From the NCBI GenBank assembly GCA_949289345.1, contig CASENS010000036.1:1-52092 (forward strand): 52,092 bases of DNA, in the 5' to 3' direction. Both the position numbers and the translations under genes were made by a program. Shown in pieces: positions 15,714-24,219 of this stretch. Position 1 is the first letter of the stretch; each line of letters starts with the position of its first letter. The stretch comes from an uncultured Bacteroides sp. GTDB lineage: Bacteria > Bacteroidota > Bacteroidia > Bacteroidales > Bacteroidaceae. The notes under the pieces are model-generated. The model had not been told where the DNA came from and ran no database searches. It saw nothing but the letters and a program-made list of their open reading frames with translations.

Positions 15714-16456
15714 AACTGCATACTGGGGAATAAAGGGCAGGCCTTTCTTTCTTCAGCCTTCAATTTTTCACTGGTGCGGTAATAGTAAATCACGCCATAG
15801 CTCCGGCATATATCCAGACGTTTTTCATTGGGAGTAACAAATTCGAATTTCTTTTCCACTTGATTCCATACGTTCAATATCAAAGCATCCGCTTCAGGAC
15901 GCATGGCGGAAAGTTCGCTCAGACTTCGTTCAGTCAGCGTCTGAAGGTTCTTCTGCCTCCCATAGCTCTCAACGAATATGTCGTAATGCACTTTCACCTT
16001 AGCAATCGTAGGGTTATAAATAGGAATGCCACCTTGGGAAATACGTTTATTCTCACCTTCGATGACTTTCCGCCCCCACTCCACCAGGGCAGATTCACCA
16101 GTCAGGTCAGGTATCGTATTGCTCTTTGTATCGAGGCCGTACAATTCCTTATGCGCTCTACGTATTTCCGAACGAACGACCGCCAAATTCAGCACTTGGA
16201 TGAAGTGGGAAATGTACAGGCGTGCCGTCTTTACATTGTTCTGATGTTTGCGGCCTTCCTTCGACTGTCTGTCAAAACATTCCCTATAATACACTTGCGC
16301 CGCTTCAAAATGAGGCAGGAAGTTCCTCACCGCCGTTAGCGTCTTCAAGTCGACCGGCATCTCATACAAGTCATCGCTCTTGTCCGCCATTTCGCAAACA
16401 GCTTTCAAAGCCCGGATGCGTGCCTGGTCTGTATTGGGCAATCTTCTGTAAGGCAT
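15710..16456 (-). CDS. Conserved hypothetical protein coupled to tatD
   Basis: I do not recognise a named domain in this 248-residue soluble protein. It begins MPYRRLPNTDQARIRALKAV, is rich in charged helices, and has no membrane span or signal peptide. The helical, basic and glutamate-rich make-up would suit a nucleic-acid or scaffold role, but no motif proves this. It lies between the polyprenyl synthase (34 bases upstream) and tatD (four-base overlap downstream), on the same strand as both. The tight coupling suggests a conserved operon. Confidence 0.7.
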   Translation of the reverse strand: MPYRRLPNTDQARIRALKAVCEMADKSDDLYEMPVDLKTLTAVRNFLPHFEAAQVYYRECFDRQSKEGRKHQNNVKTARLYISHFIQVLNLAVVRSEIRRAHKELYGLDTKSNTIPDLTGESALVEWGRKVIEGENKRISQGGIPIYNPTIAKVKVHYDIFVESYGRQKNLQTLTERSLSELSAMRPEADALILNVWNQVEKKFEFVTPNEKRLDICRSYGVIYYYRTSEKLKAEERKACPLFPSMQL

Positions 16457-16490
16457 GATTTAAAGTTATAAGTTACAAATTAAACAATCA

Positions 16491-17468
16491 TTACACTTCC
16501 CTATCCATCAACCGGTTCATCAACACTTTTAATTCCGCTTTAGTGGAAGCCGGGACATTGACCTGTTCCAAGAAGTTTGCGGCCAGCGCCGTATATTCCT
16601 CTATCTTTTGCAGACACATTGAGCCTACGCCTATCGCGTCATAAAGGCTCTTGACCGCAGTGATTTTTTCATCCGGGTTGAAGTCTGTAGCAGCCAGCCA
16701 GCGGTGGAGTTGCCGGGCCTGTTCTTCGTCACAATGCCCCAAAGCCTGTATCAACAGATAAGTTTTCTTGTTGCATAAGATGTCACCTCCAATATTTTTG
16801 CCGAAAATGTCCGGATTGCCATACACGTCCAACCAGTCATCCTTCAGCTGAAAAGCAACGCCCAAGTTTATACCAAAGTCGTACAATAGGGAAGCGTCCC
16901 CTTCGGTAGCGCCTCCCAACCACGCCCCTATCTTCAAACTGGAAGCGAGCAAGACAGAAGTCTTCAAGCGGATCATTTCGAGATATTCAGCCTCCGTCAC
17001 ATCAAGGCGGGCTTCAAAGTCCATATCATATTGCTGTCCTTCACAAATCTCAAGCGCCGTCAGACTGAACAAATCGAGCACCTTCGCCAACAACTCAGAG
17101 GGACAACCGGCCGCCATGAACCGATAGGCCAGCACCAACATGGCGTCACCCGACAAAATGGCCGTGTTCTCATTCCATACTTTATGGACTGTCGCTTTTC
17201 CACGACGTCGTTCGGCCTTGTCCATCAAGTCATCATGCAACAACGTATAATTGTGATAGACCTCGATGCCTACAGCTTGATTGAGAACAGACTCCACATC
17301 CTTTTTATAAAGATTATAAGCCATCAACATCAGCACCGGACGAATACGCTTGCCGCCCAATGACAATACATAGGATACAGGTTCGTACAAGCCCCGCGGC
17401 TCACGAGTGAAAGCCAAGCCGGCGATATGCGTATTGACGAGTTCGAGGAGTTCAGAAGATTTAAACAT
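16491..17468 (-). CDS. Polyprenyl synthetase (trans-isoprenyl diphosphate synthase)
   Basis: This 325-residue enzyme condenses isopentenyl diphosphate with allylic diphosphates. The first Asp-rich motif is in LLHDDLMDKAERRRG (about residues 76-90) and the second in FQLKDDWLDVYG (about 211-222); both bind Mg-diphosphate. GGKRIRPVL near residue 34 is the diphosphate-binding segment. Chain length cannot be settled by eye; it could make geranylgeranyl or longer products such as the quinone side chain. It draws on the products of IspG and IspH, both encoded in this window. Confidence 0.92.
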   Translation of the reverse strand: MFKSSELLELVNTHIAGLAFTREPRGLYEPVSYVLSLGGKRIRPVLMLMAYNLYKKDVESVLNQAVGIEVYHNYTLLHDDLMDKAERRRGKATVHKVWNENTAILSGDAMLVLAYRFMAAGCPSELLAKVLDLFSLTALEICEGQQYDMDFEARLDVTEAEYLEMIRLKTSVLLASSLKIGAWLGGATEGDASLLYDFGINLGVAFQLKDDWLDVYGNPDIFGKNIGGDILCNKKTYLLIQALGHCDEEQARQLHRWLAATDFNPDEKITAVKSLYDAIGVGSMCLQKIEEYTALAANFLEQVNVPASTKAELKVLMNRLMDREV

Positions 17469-17540
17469 GACGATAAATGATAAATTAATGCGCTAATATA
17501 CTAAAATTCCACTTGTAAAACAATAATAGCAGGAAACGAA

Positions 17541-17575
17541 AAGAGGCTGCACACAGGCAACCTCTTCCTTTTTTT
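17541..17575. terminator. Terminator between tonB and polyprenyl synthase
   Basis: AAGAGG (17541-17546) pairs with CCTCTT (17561-17566), extended by TGC/GCA around one mismatch. T-rich tails exist on both strands (eight T on the plus strand, four on the minus). Confidence 0.65.
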
Positions 17576-17586
17576 TATTGAGTTTA

Positions 17587-18285
17587 TTACTGCAATCTGA
17601 ACATCACAGGCACCGTATATTTCACACGTACCGGTTTACCACGTTGCATACCCGGTTTCCATTTCGGCATGGAGTTAATCACGCGGAGGGCTTCCTTATC
17701 CAAGTAAGGGTCAACACCACGGATAACCTTCGCATCCACAATACTACCGTCACGATTTACCACGAACTGTACTGTCACACGTCCCTGTGTACCGTTTTCC
17801 TGGGCGATAGTAGGATACTTGATGTTCTTGCTCAAGAACTGCATCAAGCCAGCCATACCGCCATTAGGGAATTCAGGCATTTGTTCTACAACCTCAAAGA
17901 TTTCCTCTTCGGCCACTTCTTCCTCCTCCTCTACTGTAGGAGCCACATAAGAGATTTCAACGGCCTGGCCGGTTTCCTCCGAAGAAGCGATCTGCGTAGA
18001 TTCCACCTCCATATCGTCGTCCACGATAGTCAGCGTTTCCACAATTGCGGGTGCCTCAACCGGAGCAGGCGGAGGCGTAACTTCTTCCGGTTGTTCCGTA
18101 ATAGGAATTTCAATTTCCTCTTCAAACACGACATCGGCCACAGCCTGGCTTGTATCAATCTGCACGTCGCGTTCACTCCATTCGAATGCCACGAACATGA
18201 TAGCAAGCGTAATGACATAACCGATGAGCAGCCAGGTAGACCTCTTGCCCTCCAAGTCTGCTTTAGGCGATTTTTTTACTTCCAT
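17587..18285 (-). CDS. tonB: TonB family energy transducer
   Basis: This 232-residue protein has a cytoplasmic start, one span (about residues 18-36), a long periplasmic linker very rich in Glu, Pro and Val (about 45-150), and a C-terminal TonB domain. That domain contains KYPTIAQENGTQGRVTVQF, VNRDGSIVDAKVIRGVDPYL and MPKWKPGMQRGKPVRVKYTV. It passes energy from ExbB/ExbD to outer-membrane receptors such as SusC-type porters. A TATATTTG -7 element lies 38 bases upstream, and it has its own terminator. The acidic linker is typical of Bacteroidota TonBs. Confidence 0.93.
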   Translation of the reverse strand: MEVKKSPKADLEGKRSTWLLIGYVITLAIMFVAFEWSERDVQIDTSQAVADVVFEEEIEIPITEQPEEVTPPPAPVEAPAIVETLTIVDDDMEVESTQIASSEETGQAVEISYVAPTVEEEEEVAEEEIFEVVEQMPEFPNGGMAGLMQFLSKNIKYPTIAQENGTQGRVTVQFVVNRDGSIVDAKVIRGVDPYLDKEALRVINSMPKWKPGMQRGKPVRVKYTVPVMFRLQ

Positions 18286-18322
18286 AATTTATCTATTAAT
18301 TTTTAGTGTTTCTCATTGGGGG

Positions 18323-18330
18323 CAAATATA
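18323..18330 (-). promoter_or_regulatory. Promoter -7 element for tonB
   Basis: TATATTTG on the minus strand, 38 bases ahead of the tonB ATG. Confidence 0.6.
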
Positions 18331-18467
18331 GCACTTTTCCCATGAATGCTCATGCGCAAATGCTTTTTTTTACACCGCAAACCTCCGCATTTTTATTTTT
18401 TTAATTCTTCAAAAGCACACTTATGCTTTTGTGCCACAAATGTAGCAAGATATTTTAAAAATAACCT

Positions 18468-18475
18468 TATCTTTG
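18468..18475 (+). promoter_or_regulatory. Promoter -7 element for cmk-ispH
   Basis: TATCTTTG lies 102 bases ahead of the cmk start, giving a leader of about 95 bases with no evident structure. Confidence 0.5.
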
Positions 18476-18577
18476 GCATGTTTTTTTGGACAGAAACAAA
18501 TATTTTTCATCAAAGTGTGTTCTTTAGCCAGACATGCGACATGAAAGAAAGAGTATATACCATATTATATATATAAC

Positions 18578-19270
18578 ATGAAGAAAATAATCATAGCAAT
18601 CGACGGTTTTTCCTCCTGCGGGAAAAGCACCATGGCTAAAGACTTGGCCCGTGAGATAGGATACATCTACATAGACAGCGGAGCCATGTATCGTGCCGTT
18701 ACCTTATACAGCTTAGAAAACGGGATGTTCGAAAACGGCCACATCGATACCGATAGGCTGAAAAGGCACATCGGCCAAATCCAAATCTCCTTTAAGCTCA
18801 ATCCGGAAACGGGAAGACCGGACACCTATCTCAACGGAACAAACGTAGAGAACAAGATACGCACTATGGAAGTATCCTCGCACGTAAGTCCCATTGCCGC
18901 ATTGGACTTTGTGCGCAAAGCCATGGTGACGCAACAACAGGAAATGGGCAAAGCCAAAGGCATCGTGATGGACGGACGAGACATCGGGACGACTGTATTT
19001 CCCGATGCGGAACTGAAGGTCTTCGTCACCGCCTCACCGGAGATCAGGGCAAAGCGCCGTTATGACGAACTAAAGGAGAAAGGGCAAGCCGCCAGCTACG
19101 AGGAGATATTGGAAAACGTGAAGCAACGCGACTATATTGACCAAAACCGCGACATCAGTCCCTTGCGCAAGGCCGATGACGCTTTGTTATTGGACAACAG
19201 CCATCTGAGCATTGAGGAACAGAAGGCTTGGCTGATGGAACAGTATAAGCGAATAGTGGAATTATCATGA
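18578..19270 (+). CDS. cmk: Cytidylate kinase
   Basis: CMP kinase (230 residues) phosphorylates CMP and dCMP with ATP to supply nucleotides. The P-loop is GFSSCGKST (residues 9-17). [14 protein letters not shown] (about 31-44) is the CMP-binding motif, and [21 protein letters not shown] (about 131-151) follows the family pattern. Length is normal. ispH starts 7 bases after its stop, so the two form an operon; the cmk-ispH pairing is also found in other bacteria. Confidence 0.96.
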   Translation: MKKIIIAIDGFSSCGKSTMAKDLAREIGYIYIDSGAMYRAVTLYSLENGMFENGHIDTDRLKRHIGQIQISFKLNPETGRPDTYLNGTNVENKIRTMEVSSHVSPIAALDFVRKAMVTQQQEMGKAKGIVMDGRDIGTTVFPDAELKVFVTASPEIRAKRRYDELKEKGQAASYEEILENVKQRDYIDQNRDISPLRKADDALLLDNSHLSIEEQKAWLMEQYKRIVELS

Positions 19271-19277
19271 AAATTGT

Positions 19278-20171
19278 ATGACAAAAGTAGAAATAGACGA
19301 AGGATCCGGCTTCTGCTTCGGTGTAGTGACCGCTATACGTAAGGCGGAAGAAGAATTGGCAAAAGGCGGCACATTGTACTGCTTAGGCGACATCGTACAC
19401 AACAGCCGCGAAGTAGAAAGGCTGAAAAACTTAGGACTCATCACCATCGGCCACGAGGAATTTGAGCACCTGCACAACGCCAAAGTACTGCTTCGTGCAC
19501 ATGGAGAACCTCCCGAAACGTACGAAACAGCCCGGCGTAACCATATCGAAATCATTGACGCCACATGTCCGGTTGTGCTTCGGCTGCAAAGGAAAATCAA
19601 ACAGGAGTATGACACCGGGAACGGGGAAGGGAAACAGATTGTCATCTACGGAAAGAACGGACACGCAGAAGTACTGGGACTCGTAGGACAAACCTGCGGG
19701 AGAGCAATTGTCATAGAAAAACTGGAAGAAGCCAAGAAGCTGGATTTCAGCAGAAGCATCTGCCTGTACTCACAAACAACCAAATCGCTCGACGAATTCA
19801 GATTGATTGTACAATACATCAAAGAGCACATTGCGCCAAACGTGTCCTTCGAATACTACGATACCATCTGCCGCCAAGTGGCCAACCGAATACCCAACAT
19901 ACGCACATTTGCCGCGGCGCACGACCTGATTTTTTTCGTCAGTGGGAAAAAAAGTTCGAACGGAAAAATGCTGTTCAGTGAATGTCAAAAGGTAAACCCG
20001 AATTCCCACCTGATAGATAATGTGGCCGAAATCGACGAAAGCCTCCTGCACAACGTGCGCTCCATAGGCATCTGCGGAGCTACATCAACTCCTAAATGGC
20101 TGATGGAAGAAGTGCAGAGAGCCATTACAGACAAACTGGAAGATGCAGGAAACAAAAGCTATGCAAATTAA
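19278..20171 (+). CDS. ispH: 4-hydroxy-3-methylbut-2-enyl diphosphate reductase
   Basis: IspH (LytB, 297 residues) makes IPP and DMAPP from HMBPP, the last MEP-pathway step, with a 4Fe-4S cluster held by three Cys. Those are Cys13 in GSGFCFGV, the Cys in DATCPVV (near 97) and the Cys in GICGATSTP (near 265). Substrate-binding histidines appear in DIVHNSREV and in RAHGEPPETY (near 75). TSTPKWLMEEV closes the active site. The ATG at 19278 fits the family's N-terminus. It is co-transcribed with cmk. Confidence 0.97.
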   Translation: MTKVEIDEGSGFCFGVVTAIRKAEEELAKGGTLYCLGDIVHNSREVERLKNLGLITIGHEEFEHLHNAKVLLRAHGEPPETYETARRNHIEIIDATCPVVLRLQRKIKQEYDTGNGEGKQIVIYGKNGHAEVLGLVGQTCGRAIVIEKLEEAKKLDFSRSICLYSQTTKSLDEFRLIVQYIKEHIAPNVSFEYYDTICRQVANRIPNIRTFAAAHDLIFFVSGKKSSNGKMLFSECQKVNPNSHLIDNVAEIDESLLHNVRSIGICGATSTPKWLMEEVQRAITDKLEDAGNKSYAN

Positions 20172-20204
20172 TGCAAATTATTCGTCGAAGCCTTAGGTTT
20201 TTCG

Positions 20205-20212
20205 TACCTTTG
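20205..20212 (+). promoter_or_regulatory. Promoter -7 element for pfkA
   Basis: TACCTTTG lies 51 bases ahead of the pfkA start. Confidence 0.6.
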
Positions 20213-20263
20213 CCCCATATTAGTTTGGACATCAATCATTAACGCTTTATCAAATAGATAGTT

Positions 20264-21244
20264 ATGAGTATAGTTAAGTGCATCGGTATCTTAACGTCCG
20301 GAGGTGACGCCCCGGGCATGAATGCGGCTATACGTGCCGTGACACGCGCAGCCATCTACAACGGACTTTCCGTAAAAGGTATCTACAGAGGTTACAAAGG
20401 ACTCGTCACAGGTGAAATCAAAGAGTTCAAAAGCCAAAACGTGAGCAACATTATCCAACTGGGCGGCACCATTCTGAAAACAGCCCGTTGCAAGGAGTTT
20501 ACCACTCCCGAAGGACGTCAGATAGCCTATGACAACATGAAGAAAGAAGGCATTGACGCATTGGTGATAATCGGTGGAGACGGTTCGCTGACGGGCGCAC
20601 GCATTTTCGCACAAGAGTTCGACGTGCCGTGCATCGGCTTACCGGGCACCATTGACAACGACTTGTATGGCACAGACACGACCATCGGATATGACACGGC
20701 ACTAAATACCATTCTTGACGCAGTGGACAAAATCCGTGACACAGCCACCTCGCACGAACGTCTGTTTTTCGTGGAAGTAATGGGACGAGATGCCGGTTTC
20801 CTCGCGTTGAACGGGGCTATCGCCTCAGGAGCTGAAGCAGCCATTATCCCGGAGTTTAACACCGAAGAAGACCAATTGGAAGAATTCATCAAGAACGGCT
20901 TCCGCAAATCTAAGAACAGCAGCATTGTATTAGTGGCCGAAAGCGAACTGACAGGAGGTGCCATGCACTATGCGGAACGTGTAAAAAACGAATATCCGCA
21001 ATACGATGTACGTGTCACCATTCTTGGACACTTGCAGCGCGGTGGAAGCCCTACAGCCCACGACCGCATTCTGGCCAGCAGGTTGGGAGCCGCTGCCATT
21101 GACGCCATCATGGAGGGGCAACGCAATGTCATGATAGGCATTGAGCACGATGAGATAGTCTATGTGCCTTTCACCAAAGCCATCAAGAACGACAAACCCA
21201 TCAAGAAAGAACTGGTCAACGTCTTGCACGAATTATCCATCTAA
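20264..21244 (+). CDS. pfkA: 6-phosphofructokinase
   Basis: This 326-residue ATP-dependent enzyme phosphorylates fructose 6-phosphate to the 1,6-bisphosphate in glycolysis. [16 protein letters not shown] (residues 9-24) and [10 protein letters not shown] (about 100-109) bind ATP and Mg; the Gly in GGDGS is the residue that marks ATP-type rather than PPi-type enzymes. [12 protein letters not shown] (about 127-138) holds the catalytic Asp, and [13 protein letters not shown] the F6P site. Length fits the bacterial tetrameric form. It stands alone with its own promoter and a large terminator hairpin. Confidence 0.96.
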   Translation: MSIVKCIGILTSGGDAPGMNAAIRAVTRAAIYNGLSVKGIYRGYKGLVTGEIKEFKSQNVSNIIQLGGTILKTARCKEFTTPEGRQIAYDNMKKEGIDALVIIGGDGSLTGARIFAQEFDVPCIGLPGTIDNDLYGTDTTIGYDTALNTILDAVDKIRDTATSHERLFFVEVMGRDAGFLALNGAIASGAEAAIIPEFNTEEDQLEEFIKNGFRKSKNSSIVLVAESELTGGAMHYAERVKNEYPQYDVRVTILGHLQRGGSPTAHDRILASRLGAAAIDAIMEGQRNVMIGIEHDEIVYVPFTKAIKNDKPIKKELVNVLHELSI

Positions 21245-21305
21245 GGAAATCAAAGCCCCATTTTTCCATAACGATTATCCGTAAAACGTCCGAATGGAAA
21301 ACAAT

Positions 21306-21380
21306 AAGGGGAGCCAAGAGGAGCCATAAGCTACTGATTAACGATCAGCTTCCAATTCCTCTTGACTCCCTTCACATTTT
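21306..21380 (+). terminator. Large terminator hairpin after pfkA
   Basis: AAGGGGAGCCAAGAGGA (from 21306) pairs with TCCTCTTGACTCCCTT (21357-21372) with one bulge and one mismatch. An inner AAGCT/AGCTT stem adds to it, and ATTTTTCTC follows. Confidence 0.65.
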
Positions 21381-21517
21381 TCTCACCCCCACACAAAAAA
21401 CAACCTTCTATAAACGTAAAAGGTGTTATGACCACCTTTGGAAAGCCTATTCGGACAATAAACCAACTTTTCCCATTCATAGACTAAATATTACACATCC
21501 ATAAAGGAACAGGGAAC

Positions 21518-21660
21518 TAACTTTGCAAGCAGAAATAGTTTTCATAGGTTGCTAATAAGAAAGTCAAAGAAACACGCCTTTCAACAGCATTTCATAACAG
21601 AAAGGCATTCTTTGCAAAAAGAGAGGGGTGTCCTTGCGAGAAGGATGTCCCTCAAACTTT
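21518..21660 (+). ncRNA. Candidate small RNA with own promoter and terminator
   Basis: TAACTTTG (21518-21525) matches the -7 consensus. Downstream lie a perfect 7-bp hairpin GCCTTTC/GAAAGGC (21576-21582 with 21600-21606) and then a terminator-like hairpin in which GAGGG and GTCCTT pair with AAGGA and TCCCTC (21623-21653), followed by AAACTTTTATG. No open reading frame is evident. A transcript of about 130 nt from near 21532 would result. It lies in the gene-free part of the accessory region between pfkA and the 22-bp repeats. Confidence 0.45.
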
Positions 21661-21691
21661 TATGAGACAGTCTGAAAATCCAGCCGCGACG

Positions 21692-21757
21692 TATTCTTGG
21701 ATAAACGCCCAAGTATCATTGGATAAATGGCAAAACATCCAATAATACTCAAGCCGG
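21692..21757. repeat. 22-bp degenerate tandem repeat, locus A (3 units)
   Basis: Units of exactly 22 bases start at 21692, 21714 and 21736: TATTCTTGGATAAACGCC..., TATCATTGGATAAATGGC..., CATCCAATAATACTCAAG.... The words TATC, TGGATAAA and a closing AAG or AAA recur. The same period and words occur at 49509-49596. Confidence 0.6.
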
Positions 21758-21809
21758 CAAGCAACGATACTTGAAAAATCCGACAATCCAAAAACTTCAA
21801 AAGAAAAGG

Positions 21810-22031
21810 TTAGAATAATACATCTACCTTATGCTTAGTTCCACCTATTCCACTGATATTGTAATCTCCTACTGGAGTTACAATATCCTTGAAATATTCT
21901 GCTACATTACTATCAATCAAACAGCAAGTGCTTCCAGTATCTATGATGAAGCAAAGGTGTTTGCCATTTACTTCGACAAAAATGAGTGGAAGTTTACTTT
22001 TGCTTAATCCATAATTCAAAGGATATGCCAT
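21810..22031 (-). pseudogene. Retropepsin-like aspartyl protease, cut short
   Basis: From the ATG at 22031 the product is 74 residues. It has a beta-strand lead-in LPLIFVEVNGKHLCF and then FIIDTGSTCCLIDSN, carrying the catalytic DTGS of retropepsin-type aspartic proteases. An ISGIGGTKHKVD flap-like segment follows, and the protein ends abruptly at VDVLF. Bacterial proteins of this type normally continue for another 60-80 residues, so the gene looks truncated. Retropepsins act as dimers, and a half-domain this short should not fold properly. It is the last gene of the minus-strand run of small membrane proteins. Confidence 0.6.
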
Positions 22032-22050
22032 CTTTCTATTTGTACTGTAA

Positions 22051-22251
22051 TCACTCCTTTCTTTTATTATTTTCAGGTTTATTATCCTTAGGCCAAAAGA
22101 ATCCAAGGAGGCCACAAACCATAGCTATCCAAGGATATAAATCATCAGACATTAGGACGGAACCTCCATCACCAGAGGAAATAACATGATTGGGCACAAA
22201 AAGGCTACAAACAAATGCTGTTCCTGCTATCATTAATAATGTTCTTCTCAT
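22051..22251 (-). CDS. Small membrane protein, 66 residues
   Basis: The ATG at 22251 gives a 66-residue protein with a hydrophobic N-terminus (MRRTLLMIAGTAFVCSLFVP), a short polar loop containing GDGGSVLMSDD, a second span (PWIAMVCGLLGFFWP) and a basic tail. It could be a two-span inner-membrane protein or an exported one. It starts 8 bases after the stop of a 37-residue mini-gene. No homologue is recognised. Confidence 0.5.
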   Translation of the reverse strand: MRRTLLMIAGTAFVCSLFVPNHVISSGDGGSVLMSDDLYPWIAMVCGLLGFFWPKDNKPENNKRKE

Positions 22252-22259
22252 ATTTATAT

Positions 22260-22373
22260 CTATTTTGACAACTCCGAGCACATCCTTAAGATAAAAATGG
22301 CTATAAATACTGCAATCCACCATGCGTTTCTTTCAAACCATGACTTTTGATTCTTATTATTCTGATTTTCCAT
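22260..22373 (-). CDS. Mini-protein with one membrane span, 37 residues
   Basis: The minus strand from ATG at 22373 reads MENQNNKNQKSWFERNAWWI..., with one hydrophobic stretch of about 15 residues (WWIAVFIAIFILRMC) and a stop at 22260. It is too short for most gene finders. Support comes from its charge-then-span layout and from its tight packing between two other small membrane genes. No clear ribosome-binding site is seen. Coding status is uncertain. Confidence 0.4.
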   Translation of the reverse strand: MENQNNKNQKSWFERNAWWIAVFIAIFILRMCSELSK

Positions 22374-22431
22374 TTGTAAATAGTCTAAACAAAAAGAATA
22401 TAATTACTGCCAAGATTAATACTGTTATCAT
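22357..22431 (-). CDS. Possible 24-residue hydrophobic micro-protein
   Basis: From ATG at 22431 the minus strand encodes MITVLILAVIIFFLFRLFTN followed by GKSE, a single hydrophobic helix with a basic end. It overlaps the 37-residue mini-gene by 17 bases in another frame. Peptides of this kind can be type I toxins or membrane-complex regulators, but they also arise by chance in AT-rich DNA. Listed because of its fit with the surrounding run of small membrane genes. Confidence 0.25.
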   Translation of the reverse strand: MITVLILAVIIFFLFRLFTNGKSE

Positions 22432-22473
22432 TTGGGTTTTGGAATAAACAATTTTTCTTTTCAAGTTAATAGA

Positions 22474-22722
22474 TTATTTACCACATATTCCCTGAAAAAT
22501 ACTCATAAGAAGCGCACTAATGATAAGCCCTATCCATAATTCTGCACTTTTCCAAATACTTTTGATTTTTATTCCAAGTTTCTTTCTGACCTCATCGGAC
22601 ATCTTTTCTATTTCACTTGTTGTCAGACTGTTAAGAACTTCTTGGGCTATACCATCCACTTCTTCCGGAGTCAATACATTCAATTGTTCAATTGTCAATG
22701 ACTGTAATTCCTGCTTTGTCAT
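22474..22722 (-). CDS. Tail-anchored small protein, 82 residues
   Basis: This 82-residue protein has a polar helical N-terminal part with repeated L-T-x-E-x-(L/V) steps (ELQSLTIEQLNVLTPEEVDG) and a C-terminal membrane span (SAELWIGLIISALLMSIFQG). The repeated SLT..EQLN, VLTPEEVD and SLTTSEIEK steps look like three short helical repeats about 15 residues apart. It starts one base after the stop of the 368-residue gene, so the two are surely co-transcribed. Function is unknown. Confidence 0.6.
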   Translation of the reverse strand: MTKQELQSLTIEQLNVLTPEEVDGIAQEVLNSLTTSEIEKMSDEVRKKLGIKIKSIWKSAELWIGLIISALLMSIFQGICGK

Positions 22723-22723
22723 A

Positions 22724-23830
22724 CTATTGAATTATTAACGTGTTAATAATATTATTAATTATATCATTTTGTTTCATTTCCTTATTGTCATCTACAGTTG
22801 CAGTAATTATAAAAGTTGTATTATCCCGCTTTTTCACAATATACTGTATTCCTCGCAAAATATATCCTTGCATATTAAATGTATATTCAATAGAGCTGCC
22901 TTTGCAATTGTTTATGATTATATTATTTTTTTGCTTAATCACATAGTAGCTATCAAGCAATTTTCTATTTTGATATATAGTTTGTTCTGCTAAATAAGAT
23001 GTAGGCTCTTTCCATCTTTTACTTGATACTATAATATTTATATTAGGACTAAAATCATAATCATTCTTTTGTTTTTCCATAATTTGAACAGATATATTGG
23101 TTTTACCGGTAACTTGATTGTCCTCTTGTACTATTTGCCATGAAGCAGGGTATTTCAAACTAAAGTATTTATTAGAATATTGCTTGTTAAGTGTTACAGA
23201 AGATTCTGTTATTTTTGCATCGGAATTTGCAGATTCAGATAAGACAGATATATTCTTAAAAGAGTTCGTAAATTTATTAAACTTACTGTTTAGATTATCA
23301 TTTGATATTACGGTAAGGCAAATAATAAATTTGTCTTTCCAAAATACAACACCTTTTTGTCCATAACCATTAGTAGTACATTCTGCTGTATATCCTGGAT
23401 ATTCATCATAACTAAACCGCATAGACTTACAATTATTTAATTTTGCAAGACTTTTCTTCATAAACTCATCTGCAAGTTGGGGCAATTCTTGTTTGTTTAA
23501 GTCCTTATGTCCTATGGGCAAACGATTTACTATAATTTGATAAAAAGTTATTTTATCAGGATTCTCCTTGTCTGTTATACCACCATAGTTTAGGAAAAAA
23601 TCGCCAGAAGCTTGCTGCGATACATCTTCCAATAGGCAAGGGGCTTTAATGGCAAACCCACACTCCTGAAAATACTGATATTTACCTTCAATATTTGACG
23701 TAGTAGAATCTAAAGTAACTACGTCGCTATTAATACTTTTGTTGATATTACTTTTATCTGTATTTTCAATCAAAACTACCAATACGGATAAAACAATAAG
23801 AAATATAGCTAATATCCACTTTTTTCCCAT
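22724..23830 (-). CDS. Signal-anchored protein with two PsbP/DcrB-like domains
   Basis: This 368-residue protein has an N-terminal span (residues 4-22, ILAIFLIVLSVLVVLI) and a Ser/Asn-rich linker, then two alpha-beta units of about 140 residues. Each begins with a phrase such as QECGFAIKAPCLLEDVSQ (near 54) or YSNKYFSLKYPASWQIVQ (near 213). The second phrase is characteristic of PsbP/DcrB-type folds used in envelope proteins. It is probably anchored in the inner membrane with its bulk in the periplasm. It sits in the middle of the run of small membrane genes, one base from its neighbours on both sides. Codon use is AT-rich, as expected of acquired DNA. Confidence 0.65.
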   Translation of the reverse strand: MGKKWILAIFLIVLSVLVVLIENTDKSNINKSINSDVVTLDSTTSNIEGKYQYFQECGFAIKAPCLLEDVSQQASGDFFLNYGGITDKENPDKITFYQIIVNRLPIGHKDLNKQELPQLADEFMKKSLAKLNNCKSMRFSYDEYPGYTAECTTNGYGQKGVVFWKDKFIICLTVISNDNLNSKFNKFTNSFKNISVLSESANSDAKITESSVTLNKQYSNKYFSLKYPASWQIVQEDNQVTGKTNISVQIMEKQKNDYDFSPNINIIVSSKRWKEPTSYLAEQTIYQNRKLLDSYYVIKQKNNIIINNCKGSSIEYTFNMQGYILRGIQYIVKKRDNTTFIITATVDDNKEMKQNDIINNIINTLIIQ

Positions 23831-23831
23831 C

Positions 23832-24191
23832 TTATTTTTTCTTTAATAGGTTATATATTACTGTTATAAATATGAGTGCTATAAATATTACAAAGCCTAT
23901 GCTTGCTATGGTGCTTAGAATGGTGCATAGCCAAGCGAATGTTGGCAATAATGCTATTATTCCTACACCTATCAACAATGTTCCTAAGCATCCTATAGAA
24001 GAACTGTTTTTAGTACTACGTAAAATTAAATATCCTATGGGAATAACCACAAGAGCTATAATAAGCCCTATTGTAACTTCATTACCGTCAGGTAGTCCAA
24101 GATTAGGATGGTCGTAAAATCTACCCCTCGGACTATAGGCATATACAGGCAGGAATAATATTAAACCACACCATGACAATAAATATTTCAT
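23832..24191 (-). CDS. Small multi-span membrane protein, 119 residues
   Basis: I chose the ATG at 24191 (MKYLLSWCGLILFLPVYAYS) because it gives a clean signal-like N-terminus and lies just after the structured RNA; upstream codons in this frame fall inside that RNA. The protein has three or four hydrophobic segments (about residues 3-18, 41-58, 66-86 and 91-112) with a lysine-rich end. It opens the operon of small membrane proteins and ends one base before the 368-residue gene. Function is unknown. Confidence 0.6.
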   Translation of the reverse strand: MKYLLSWCGLILFLPVYAYSPRGRFYDHPNLGLPDGNEVTIGLIIALVVIPIGYLILRSTKNSSSIGCLGTLLIGVGIIALLPTFAWLCTILSTIASIGFVIFIALIFITVIYNLLKKK

Positions 24192-24219
24192 TGCATCTTT
24201 CTTTTTGTAGCCATACCAC

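Noticed and set aside
17578-18306. Open plus-strand frame opposite tonB
   Set aside because: His/Arg/Phe-rich shadow of the Glu-rich TonB linker.
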